A stretch of DNA of 10,992 nucleotides, taken from the NCBI GenBank assembly GCA_900768535.1, contig CAAGDE010000046.1, forward strand, positions 1-10,992. The letters run 5' to 3'. The stretch comes from Clostridia bacterium. GTDB taxonomy: Bacteria > Bacillota > Clostridia > Oscillospirales > CAG-272. The notes beneath the pieces were generated by a model. The model was not told the origin of the DNA, did not search any database, and saw only the letters and a program-made list of their open reading frames with translations. The position numbers were made by a program, and so were the translations under genes. Positions 1 through 5,905 of this stretch are shown here, piece by piece (within the stretch, counting starts at the first letter, position 1; each line of letters opens with the position of its first letter).

Positions 1-1
1 G

Positions 2-88
2 GTGAGGCGGAACGTAGTACGTAATTTGCTCGGTTGGAAATATAGTTCAGTGAAACTATCTGATACGGCATTTTGCTTTTCGCCTCAC
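2..88. repeat. Short inverted-repeat (MITE-like) segment
   Basis: The ends are perfect 8-base inverted repeats: GTGAGGCG at 2-9 and CGCCTCAC at 81-88. Near the middle is a second hairpin, ATAGTT/AACTAT at 42-59 with loop CAGTGA. The interior is AT-richer than the flanking DNA. No protein or known RNA is recognised. It could be a small non-autonomous mobile element, a degenerate repeat or a structured RNA. The window edge prevents checking for a target-site duplication. Confidence 0.35.
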
Positions 89-242
89 GCCCCTGTCACC
101 CCCCGTGTCATCTCAGAGCAAATGACTTCGTCATAGCGGCACACCGGGTGCAAGGGCGAGCGCGACAATCAAACATTGCCGCACAGCGAACCCCGTCCCC
201 CAGACGGGGCGCCGGCAGGCGGGATCTCCGTTGCCTGAACGT

Positions 243-257
243 ACCACGTAACGCAAC
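243..257. repeat. 15-base dispersed motif, copy A
   Basis: CCACGTAACGCAACC occurs here and again exactly at 7571-7585. In both places it is preceded by CGTA within a few bases. A related string, GAGGCG followed by CGTA and ACGTAA, is at 5-24. This may be a second small repeat family; its function is unknown. Confidence 0.4.
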
Positions 258-297
258 CGCCCCACCCCGTCACCCGCACCGAGCGAAGCGATGGCGC

Positions 298-540
298 AGA
301 CCTTGAGGCACCGCCCCAACCCCGCTTAGAACCTCCTCTCGGAAAAGTCCCGAGAATCCCAAAGCTTCACCGCAAAGGGCACCCGAAAACGCAGTCCCCA
401 CCGCTTCCATCCCACCTCTGCGGGTGCCCTTTGCGGTGAAGTTCTTGGAGTTCTTAGTAAACTCATTGCGAAAGCAATGAGTTTTCCCTTCATCCGAAAG
501 AAGGTTCTAAGCGGGGTTTGGGGCGGCGCCCCAAGGTCTT
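298..540. repeat. Nested palindromic element, copy 1 (divergent)
   Basis: The element starts with AGACCTT and ends with AAGGTCTT, five bases beyond the rqcP stop codon. Outer GC hairpins are at 303-319 (TTGAGGC/GCCCCAA, one mismatch) and 518-534 (TTGGGGC/GCCCCAA, loop GGC). The core stem is a perfect 21-bp inverted repeat, 365-385 with 421-441, around a 35-nt loop. The core shares only a general AAGGGC-R-Y-CC pattern with the other copies. The left inner hairpin is degenerate. The right inner hairpin is interrupted by an extra hairpin at 459-484. In the direction of transcription this element directly follows the yabM-mazG-rqcP unit, so a role in 3'-end formation is plausible but unproven, since no clear U-tract is present. 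Confidence 0.75.
459..484. repeat. Extra GAAA-loop hairpin inside copy 1
   Basis: There is an 11-bp perfect stem, AAACTCATTGC (459-469) with GCAATGAGTTT (474-484), closed on the + strand by GAAA, a GNRA-type tetraloop. Aligned to copy 3, it sits where the left half of the right inner hairpin should be, followed by the conserved CCGAAAG...GGTTCTAAGCGGGG flank. It looks like an insertion or replacement within the repeat. Confidence 0.6.
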
Positions 541-544
541 CTTC

Positions 545-787
545 TCACCCAATCACCTCATAAAGTCCGGCGGCGTCGGCTTTGGCGGTGTACTCTTTGA
601 CGCCGAGCACGCGAACCTTCAGGGTCCGCTCCCCGAAGGTGATCTCCAGAATGTCGCCCTCCTTGACATCGTAGGACGCCTTGGCGGGTCGCCCGTTGAC
701 CGTGACGTGCGCGGCGTCACAGGCATCGTTTGCAACGGTGCGGCGCTTGATGATGCGCGACACCTTTAAGTATTTGTCCAGTCGCAT
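545..787 (-). CDS. rqcP: RqcP (YabO) S4-domain RNA-binding protein
   Basis: This is an 80-residue protein made almost entirely of an S4 RNA-binding fold. It opens with MRLDKYLKVSRIIKRRTVAN, followed by VTVNGRPAKASYDVKEGDILEI, split here as VTVNGRPAK and ASYDVKEGDILEI, the classic S4 pattern. RqcP works with RqcH on stalled 50S subunits, adding C-terminal alanine tails in ribosome quality control. The start is set by AAGGAG at 797-802, 9 nt upstream of the ATG; the much longer open frame upstream is a GC-rich artefact overlapping mazG. It is the last gene of a unit whose order (flippase, mazG, rqcP) matches B. subtilis yabM-yabN-yabO. mazG ends 71 nt upstream. Palindromic element copy 1 begins 5 bases past the stop. 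Confidence 0.93.
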   Translation of the reverse strand: MRLDKYLKVSRIIKRRTVANDACDAAHVTVNGRPAKASYDVKEGDILEITFGERTLKVRVLGVKEYTAKADAAGLYEVIG

Positions 788-858
788 ACAGGTCTGCTCC
801 TTCCCAATCGGTCTCTCTTTCATTTTATCACAGGATTGACCGAAAAGCAAGCGTTTTT

Positions 859-1566
859 TCAATTTTTCACACAGTTTTCCGAATTTTCCACCCCGGAGAT
901 CACACGCTCGGTCACACGGGTCAGACATTCCTCCGCATCCGCCCCCGAAAGCGCCGCCAAACGGCAGAGATCGAACAGCGCCTGCCCGATTGCCGCCGGG
1001 TCGCCCGCCGCAAGTCCGGGGAGCGCATCCCCCACCGATGCCGCAACCGCCGCAGGGCTTGTCCCCTCGGTCAGACCCGCTTTTTTTGCAACCTTCTGTG
1101 CCCGCATCAGCGCGGGGAGCATCGCGGGGACGGCGCGGAGCCGGGCGCTTTTCGTCACCCGCCCCTTTTCCGCAATCTTGCGCGCCTCCCACTGCCGCAG
1201 TGCCTCGTCCGCATCGGTCGCCGCCTCATCGCCGAAAACCTGCGGGTGGCGATCAATCATCTTGCGCGCGTTGCGGTCGACCACATCCCCGATGCCGAAC
1301 CGCCCCGCCTCGGCTTCCATCTGCGCGTGAAAGACCGCCTGGAACAGCAGATCCCCCAGCTCCTCGCACAGCAGCTCCGAATCGTTTCTGTCAATCGCCT
1401 CCACCACCTCGTAGGCTTCCTCGATCACGCAGCTCCGCACGCTGGCGTGGGTCTGCGCCCGGTCCCACAGACAGCCGCCCTCCGCACGCAGCAGCCGGGT
1501 AATGCGGCACAGATCGTCAAAATCCAGTCGGCTTTTCTCCGACAGCTTTCTTGCTTCCTCCGTCAT
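859..1566 (-). CDS. mazG: MazG nucleoside triphosphate pyrophosphohydrolase
   Basis: This 235-residue protein hydrolyses (d)NTPs to NMP plus pyrophosphate and is thought to clean the nucleotide pool. The N-terminal domain is intact: CLWDRAQTH at 32-40, the metal-binding EEAYE at 49-53, EELGDLLFQ at 68-76, and DRHPQVFGDE at 105-114. The linker VPAMLPALMRAQKVAKKAG, also typical, is at 146-164. The second MazG domain is degenerate: the expected EExxE and EExxD acids are replaced (SVGDALPGL; AIGQALFDL near 192-200). The tetrapyrrole-methylase domain fused to MazG in B. subtilis YabN is absent. The start is supported by AAAGGAG at 1574-1580, 7 nt from the ATG. The first 50 nt overlap the 3' end of the flippase gene, which implies translational coupling. 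Confidence 0.93.
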   Translation of the reverse strand: MTEEARKLSEKSRLDFDDLCRITRLLRAEGGCLWDRAQTHASVRSCVIEEAYEVVEAIDRNDSELLCEELGDLLFQAVFHAQMEAEAGRFGIGDVVDRNARKMIDRHPQVFGDEAATDADEALRQWEARKIAEKGRVTKSARLRAVPAMLPALMRAQKVAKKAGLTEGTSPAAVAASVGDALPGLAAGDPAAIGQALFDLCRLAALSGADAEECLTRVTERVISGVENSENCVKN

Positions 1567-3190
1567 TCGTTTTCTCCTTTCCTTCCTCCCGCGGCAAAAG
1601 CCGGCACGCCGTCAGTACCCGGCAGACCGCCTCGCCGCCGGGGAGCATTTCCAGTTCCGCCCGGCAGATTCCGCCCGTGATGCACCCGAAAACCGCGTAA
1701 AGCACCACACAGGCGCCGAGCATTCCCAGCGTCAGCGGTGCGCGCTCCCCCACGGAACGCACCAGAAGCCGGTACAGCACCCCGCACAGCCCCACCGACA
1801 GGGCGGACGCCAAAAGGGGTCCCGCAAAGACACCGCCCATGCGCTCCGCCGGGCAGAGCCGCCCCGCAAAATACAGATTCATCCCCACAATCACCGCGTT
1901 GCACAGAAACGTGCTGACCGGTGCCCCGAACAGTCCCACCGCAGGGGAACCGATGAGAATATACGCCGCCAGAACCTTGACCGCCGCCCCCGCAAGCAGG
2001 GAGAGGATCGGTTTTGTGACGGCGCGGTAGGCGTGCAGAACCGAGTTGGTGGCGCCGATCATGCAGGACAGAAACACCGACGCGCCCAGCAGGGAGAGCA
2101 GCGGTGCCGCCTGCGCCACGGCATCCGGCTCCCGCCCGAACAGGAGCGACAGAATCGGGCGTGCGAAAAGCGCAATGCCGACCGACGCCGGAATCGCAAT
2201 CACCGCCGTCAGCCGGTAGGACGTACGGATGAGTGCCGCCTGCCGCTCGCGATCCCCTGCGGCAATGGCGGCGGACAGGAGCGGAACCAGCGGAAGCGCA
2301 ACCGAGGACAGCAGCGTGGGAATCAGCGCATAGACCGACAGCGCCAGCGTGGTGTAGCTCCCGTATGCCGCGTTCGCCGCAATCTCGCTGTAGCCGACGC
2401 TCTGAAGCCTGCGCAGAATCATGGTCATGTCGATCAGCTTGGTCAGGCTGACCGCCGAGGCGCCCAGCGTCATGGGGAGCGCCAGCTTTGTCAGCCGGGC
2501 AAGAATTTTCCTCCCGCCCGCAGAGTACGGGAAACGCCGCGGCGCAGGGCGGAAGCGCGCCTTCTCGGCAATCAGGTACAGCGTGGAAAGCAGGGTCCCC
2601 AGCGTCAGTCCCACGCCCGCCATCGCCGCAATTGCCGGGACACCCCAGCCCCGGTCGGCGGCAATGTCCGCCAGCACCAGCCCGAACGCCAGCTTTCCCA
2701 CCGCCTCGATGAGCTGGGAAATCGCGGTCTGCGACATCCGCTGATATCCCTGAAAGTACCCCCGGACGGCAGAGGACAGGCAGATGAGAAACACGGTGGG
2801 GCTGATGGCAAGAATGCACCCGTAGGCGTTCTCGCTCCGGATGAGCCGGCAGAACATCGGTGCCAGCGCCGCCATCACGCCGCTGCCGAGGACGCCGATG
2901 CCGAGGAACACCCCGAACGCCGTGCGGTAAATCCGCTCCGCCTCCTCCGTGTCTCCCCGCGAGACCGCCGCCGAAATCAGCACCGACAGCGCCACCGGCA
3001 GTCCCGCCGTGCTGATGACGCAGAACAGCGCGTAAATCTCGTACGCGGAGTGAAAGTACCCCATCCCCTCTGCCCCCAGATAGGACAGCATGGGAATCTT
3101 ATACGCAAACCCCACAAGCTTGCACACCGCCGTCGACAGCGCCAACGTCAGCGCCCCCGACACCAACACCTTCTCCGCCCCTCGTTTCAT
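1517..3190 (-). CDS. YabM/SpoVB-type MOP-family flippase
   Basis: This is a 557-residue polytopic membrane protein of the MOP/polysaccharide-transporter superfamily, which includes SpoVB, MurJ and YabM and moves lipid-linked sugars across the membrane. Characteristic segments are an N-terminal basic patch, then LSTAVCKLVGFAYKIPML, FCVISTAGLPVALSVLIS, the LAISPTVFLICLSSAVRGYFQG block typical of SpoVB relatives, and many further hydrophobic helices (about 14 expected). The last ~25 residues are charged. I chose the ATG at 3190 because AAGGGG lies 6 nt upstream; the ATG at 3205 has no such site. Any longer start would read into palindromic element copy 2. Synteny with mazG and rqcP favours YabM over SpoVB or MurJ. 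The true substrate cannot be told from sequence. Confidence 0.88.
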   Translation of the reverse strand: MKRGAEKVLVSGALTLALSTAVCKLVGFAYKIPMLSYLGAEGMGYFHSAYEIYALFCVISTAGLPVALSVLISAAVSRGDTEEAERIYRTAFGVFLGIGVLGSGVMAALAPMFCRLIRSENAYGCILAISPTVFLICLSSAVRGYFQGYQRMSQTAISQLIEAVGKLAFGLVLADIAADRGWGVPAIAAMAGVGLTLGTLLSTLYLIAEKARFRPAPRRFPYSAGGRKILARLTKLALPMTLGASAVSLTKLIDMTMILRRLQSVGYSEIAANAAYGSYTTLALSVYALIPTLLSSVALPLVPLLSAAIAAGDRERQAALIRTSYRLTAVIAIPASVGIALFARPILSLLFGREPDAVAQAAPLLSLLGASVFLSCMIGATNSVLHAYRAVTKPILSLLAGAAVKVLAAYILIGSPAVGLFGAPVSTFLCNAVIVGMNLYFAGRLCPAERMGGVFAGPLLASALSVGLCGVLYRLLVRSVGERAPLTLGMLGACVVLYAVFGCITGGICRAELEMLPGGEAVCRVLTACRLLPREEGKEKTNDGGSKKAVGEKPTGF

Positions 3191-3207
3191 CACATACCCC
3201 TTCATTA

Positions 3208-3442
3208 AAACCGAAGACCTTGGGACGCTGTCCCAAACCCTGCCTAAACCTTTCTTGAAAGAAAGGTTTAGGGATCCAAAGAACTTTCCTGAGAAGGGCA
3301 TCCCCCGCCCTGCAGTCGGACGGAGTTCCCCGAACCGGCGGGCGGGGGATGCCCTTCTCAGGAAAATTCTTCGAATTCTTAAAACCTTCTTTTAAGAAGG
3401 TTTTAAGCGGGGTTTGGGGCAGCGCCCCAAGGTCTTCGGTTT
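3208..3442. repeat. Nested palindromic element, copy 2
   Basis: This full copy is bounded by AAACCGAAGACC and GGTCTTCGGTTT. Sub-structures in order: GC hairpin TTGGGAC/GTCCCAA with loop GCT (3220-3236); a 30-nt perfect palindrome at 3243-3272; a perfect 26-bp core stem, 3285-3310 with 3340-3365, around a 29-nt loop; a 13-bp hairpin at 3379-3406; and GC hairpin TTGGGGC/GCCCCAA with loop AGC (3414-3430). It fills nearly the whole gap between the deaminase stop and the flippase ribosome binding site. No transposase is encoded. Confidence 0.9.
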
Positions 3443-4734
3443 CAATCAAAATAGTGCGAAAAGGTTTGGTGGGAATCGTAACGCAAACGCTCTTCGTCAA
3501 TGGAAGTATACGCGCCGTTGTGCCAAAGTATGCGTCCGTCGACCATGGTCATTTTCACGTCGCCGGCGTCGGCGCTGAAGGCGAGCATGGCGTAATCGTC
3601 GTAGCAGGGCTGATTATGCAGGCTTTGTCGGTCGATGAGGATGAGGTCTGCGAGGAAGCCTTTTTCGACGCGGCCGCTGTCGGGTCTGCCCTGGGCGCGC
3701 ATACCGTTGACGGTAGCCAGCGGGACCAGCTCCCCGGCGCGGAGGATGGCGGGATTGCGGTTCACGCCCTTATGAATCAGCGCGGCGGTCTGCAGCTCGC
3801 GCAGGATATCCAGGCGGTTGTTCGATGCCGCTCCGTCGGTTCCCAGCGCCACGTTGACGCCGGCATCCAGCAGCCTGCGCAAAGGCGCGACCCCGCTGCC
3901 CAGCTTGAGGTTGCTGACGGGATTGTGCGCAACGGTCACGCCCTTTTCGGCAAGAACGGCGATATCGTCATCCGTCACCCACACGCAGTGCGCGGCGGTC
4001 GTCGGCACGTCCAGCACGCCGGTATCGCGGAAGAATCCGGTCGGCGTTTTGCCCCACCGCGCCATGCATTCGCTGTGCTCGCGTTCGGTTTCGGACAGAT
4101 GAATCTGCATTCCCGTCCGGAACCGCCGTGCCAGCTCCGCCACGTATTCGCAGGCGCGCGGGACGTTGGTGTACTCGGCGTGGAGCGAAAAATCCACCCG
4201 CAGTCTGCCCTCGTCGCACCCGTGGTACCACTCGGCAAGCCGCACCGCCTCCACCGTCCGGTTCTCCTTTGCCATGTCGATATCGGGATCGAACGAAACG
4301 AGCGAGCGCGACAGGTTCGCCTTGATGCCGGTCGCCAGCACCGCCTCGGCAGTCGCGTCCTCGAACATATACATATCCGAAAAGGATGCAATCCCGTGCC
4401 GGAGCATCTCCGCTATGGCAAGCATGGACGCGTGGTAGACCGCGCGGAAGGTCAGCTTCTCCTCGGCGGGAAAAATGCGCATCTCCAGCCACTCCTGCAG
4501 GGGAAGATCCTCCCCGTAGCCGCGGAAAAGCGTCATGGCGGCGTGGCAGTGCGTGTTGCAGAAGGCGGGCATCAGCAGATTTTCCCCGCAGTCCACCACC
4601 TCTTCCGCCCGGAAGTCCGCGTTCTCCCCCTCCCACACGCCGGCAATCTTCCGGTTCCTGATGCCCACGCTGACCGGTCTTGCACCGTAGCCGTATTCCG
4701 GCAGGAGCGTTGCGTTCTTCAGCAGTATTTTCAT
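3442..4734 (-). CDS. mtaD: 5-methylthioadenosine/S-adenosylhomocysteine deaminase
   Basis: This 430-residue amidohydrolase of the ATZ/TRZ-MtaD group deaminates MTA, SAH or related adenosines. The metal site is visible: H62 and H64 in CNTHCHAAM, H212 in IHLSETE with E215, and D300 in ALGTDGAASNN. Family-typical substrate-pocket segments FSLHAEYTN (182-190), AHCVWV (248-253) and AHNPVSNLKLGSG (269-281) are present. Length is normal for the family. The start has AAGGAG at 4745-4750, 10 nt upstream. Its ATG lies one base after the stop of the upstream kinase gene, so the two are co-translated. The stop codon coincides with the edge of palindromic element copy 2. The exact substrate (MTA, SAH, adenosine) is inferred from family only. 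Confidence 0.88.
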   Translation of the reverse strand: MKILLKNATLLPEYGYGARPVSVGIRNRKIAGVWEGENADFRAEEVVDCGENLLMPAFCNTHCHAAMTLFRGYGEDLPLQEWLEMRIFPAEEKLTFRAVYHASMLAIAEMLRHGIASFSDMYMFEDATAEAVLATGIKANLSRSLVSFDPDIDMAKENRTVEAVRLAEWYHGCDEGRLRVDFSLHAEYTNVPRACEYVAELARRFRTGMQIHLSETEREHSECMARWGKTPTGFFRDTGVLDVPTTAAHCVWVTDDDIAVLAEKGVTVAHNPVSNLKLGSGVAPLRRLLDAGVNVALGTDGAASNNRLDILRELQTAALIHKGVNRNPAILRAGELVPLATVNGMRAQGRPDSGRVEKGFLADLILIDRQSLHNQPCYDDYAMLAFSADAGDVKMTMVDGRILWHNGAYTSIDEERLRYDSHQTFSHYFD

Positions 4735-4735
4735 A

Positions 4736-5638
4736 TCAGATAAACTCCTTGTACAGAGAATCGGGTTGAATCAGTCCGTCCGGCACCGGCTGAACGTCTG
4801 CAAGCCGCGCAAGAATTCCGTCCGCCTCCTGCCAGAAGTCCCCCACCCACTCGCCGGTGAGGTACCGCTCCAGGTAGGGCTTCAGCAGACCGATCTCGTA
4901 CGGCATGGTCGAATCCACCGTCCGGTTGCAGGTGCCGATATACGGGAAGATGTTCTTCTCCTCGTTCTCCCGCACGCTGTTCCACAAAAAGAACGTGAAG
5001 GACGGCGCGGCGGCGCGGTAGATGACATCCCGCACCAGGCGGCGCATCAAGCGGATCTCGTTCGGCAGAAAAACCTCCCCGCCCGCCGCAATCGCGCTCT
5101 GCGGACAGACGCAGAAGCTGTAATAGCCCTCCTGCCGCAGCAGTGCATCCACCTGCGGGTACAGAATCTGTATCCCCTCAAACAGGAAAAGATCCCCCAA
5201 CCGCGGACGCAGAAGCTCGCCGCTCTCGCGCTGACCCGTGCGGAAATTGAAGCGCGGCATCCGCGTCTCCCGCCCGGACAGCAGCGAACGCACCGCCGCC
5301 CGCATGAGCTCCACGTCAATCGTGTCCGGCGAATCGTAGTCCGGCTCCGTTCTCCCCTTCTCGCGCGACGTGCGCAGAAGAATCTCCTTGCCGAAATAAA
5401 AATCGTCAATGGATATGATGTGTACGGCTCTTCCCTCTGCCTCCAGCGCCCGCGTCAGCATCGCCGCGGCAGTCGTCTTGCCGGAACAGGTGGGTCCCGT
5501 CAGCCCCAGCAGTCGGATCGATCCGTCCGTCAGAATCTCTCCCGCCAATGCCTCCAGATCTGCTTCAAACGCGGCATCCCCCGCCCGAACCAGCTCCGCC
5601 AGCTCCCCCTCACTCATGCATCCTTCTATCGTGTACAT
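4736..5638 (-). CDS. Uridine kinase/phosphoribulokinase-family kinase
   Basis: This is a 300-residue P-loop kinase. The Walker A motif GPTCSGKTT is at 48-56, then ISIDDFYF at 75-82 (uridine-kinase-like ISxDDFY), DYDSPDTID at 100-108, PRFNF at 128-132 and a Walker-B-like LFLFEGIQIL at 150-159. These match the order in uridine kinases, but an N-terminal extension of ~40 residues and a longer C-terminus differ from the ~210-residue Udk. The substrate may be a nucleoside or another small metabolite; pairing with a nucleoside-type deaminase supports salvage. The ATG at 5638 is preceded by a full AGGAGG (5643-5648), only 4 nt away. A second ATG at 5617 has the weaker AAGGA. That AGGAGG forms the outer end of palindromic element copy 3. 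Confidence 0.8.
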   Translation of the reverse strand: MYTIEGCMSEGELAELVRAGDAAFEADLEALAGEILTDGSIRLLGLTGPTCSGKTTAAAMLTRALEAEGRAVHIISIDDFYFGKEILLRTSREKGRTEPDYDSPDTIDVELMRAAVRSLLSGRETRMPRFNFRTGQRESGELLRPRLGDLFLFEGIQILYPQVDALLRQEGYYSFCVCPQSAIAAGGEVFLPNEIRLMRRLVRDVIYRAAAPSFTFFLWNSVRENEEKNIFPYIGTCNRTVDSTMPYEIGLLKPYLERYLTGEWVGDFWQEADGILARLADVQPVPDGLIQPDSLYKEFI

Positions 5639-5642
5639 ATAA

Positions 5643-5905
5643 CCTCCTGAGATAGGGCAAAGACCTTGGGACTCTGTCCCAAACCCTGCTTAAAACCTTC
5701 TTTCGGAGAAGGTTTTAAGAATTCCAAGAACTCGCCTGAGAAGGGCGTCCCCCCTTCCCCGACATCGATCGGATTTTTACGGGTCGCAGAGAAGGGGGGG
5801 CGCCCTTCTCAGGCAAGTTCTTGGAGTCCTTAGAACCCTCTCCGAAAGAGGGTTCTGAGCGGGGTTTGGGGCAGAGCCCCAAGGTCTTCGTCCTATCCCA
5901 GGAGG
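5643..5905. repeat. Nested palindromic element, copy 3, extended into flanking genes
   Basis: Outer arms 5643-5665 and 5883-5905 match in inverted orientation at 20 of 23 positions. They include the kinase AGGAGG site on the left and the last hemZ codons plus stop on the right. Inside are GC hairpin TTGGGAC/GTCCCAA with loop TCT (5666-5682); a 13-bp hairpin with loop TTCGG (5689-5719); a 24-bp core stem, 5734-5757 with 5791-5814 (one possible G-U), around a 33-nt loop; a 13-bp hairpin with loop CCGAA (5829-5859, one G-U); and GC hairpin TTGGGGC/GCCCCAA with loop AGA (5866-5882). No free intergenic space remains outside it. Confidence 0.9.

Larger units (their letters stand above)
1..297. other. 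Gene-free stretch with short repeats and hairpins
   Basis: I see no credible gene here on either strand. The open frames are short, proline/arginine-rich or low in similarity to anything I recognise. The stretch holds an inverted-repeat segment at 2-88, a small hairpin at 122-133 (ATGAC/GTCAT), a hairpin at about 190-208 (CCCCGTC/GACGGGG), and a 15-base motif at 243-257 that recurs at 7571-7585. It lies downstream of rqcP in the transcription sense, where relatives often carry yabP and yabQ. Confidence 0.6.

Noticed and set aside
298..540. Classic Rho-independent terminators in the element hairpins
   Set aside because: Stems are strong and well placed, but none is followed on the minus strand by a proper run of U. 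I list them as repeats with a possible, unproven ending role.
545..1192. Longer 215-residue version of the rqcP frame
   Set aside because: The upstream part is Gly/Arg/Cys-rich shadow of mazG. The S4 protein has its own strong ribosome binding site and ATG at 787.
1502..3208. 568-residue plus-strand open frame opposite the flippase gene
   Set aside because: Composition is Arg/Gln/His/Pro-rich low complexity, as expected from the antisense of a GC-rich membrane-protein gene. It shows no recognisable domain.
3208..3442. Insertion sequence
   Set aside because: Too short for a transposase and none is encoded; no target-site duplication is visible. It could be non-autonomous, which is kept as an option in the findings.
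3099..3500. 133-residue minus-strand frame across copy 2
   Set aside because: It consists of translated palindrome arms plus out-of-frame flippase start; no ribosome binding site or family.
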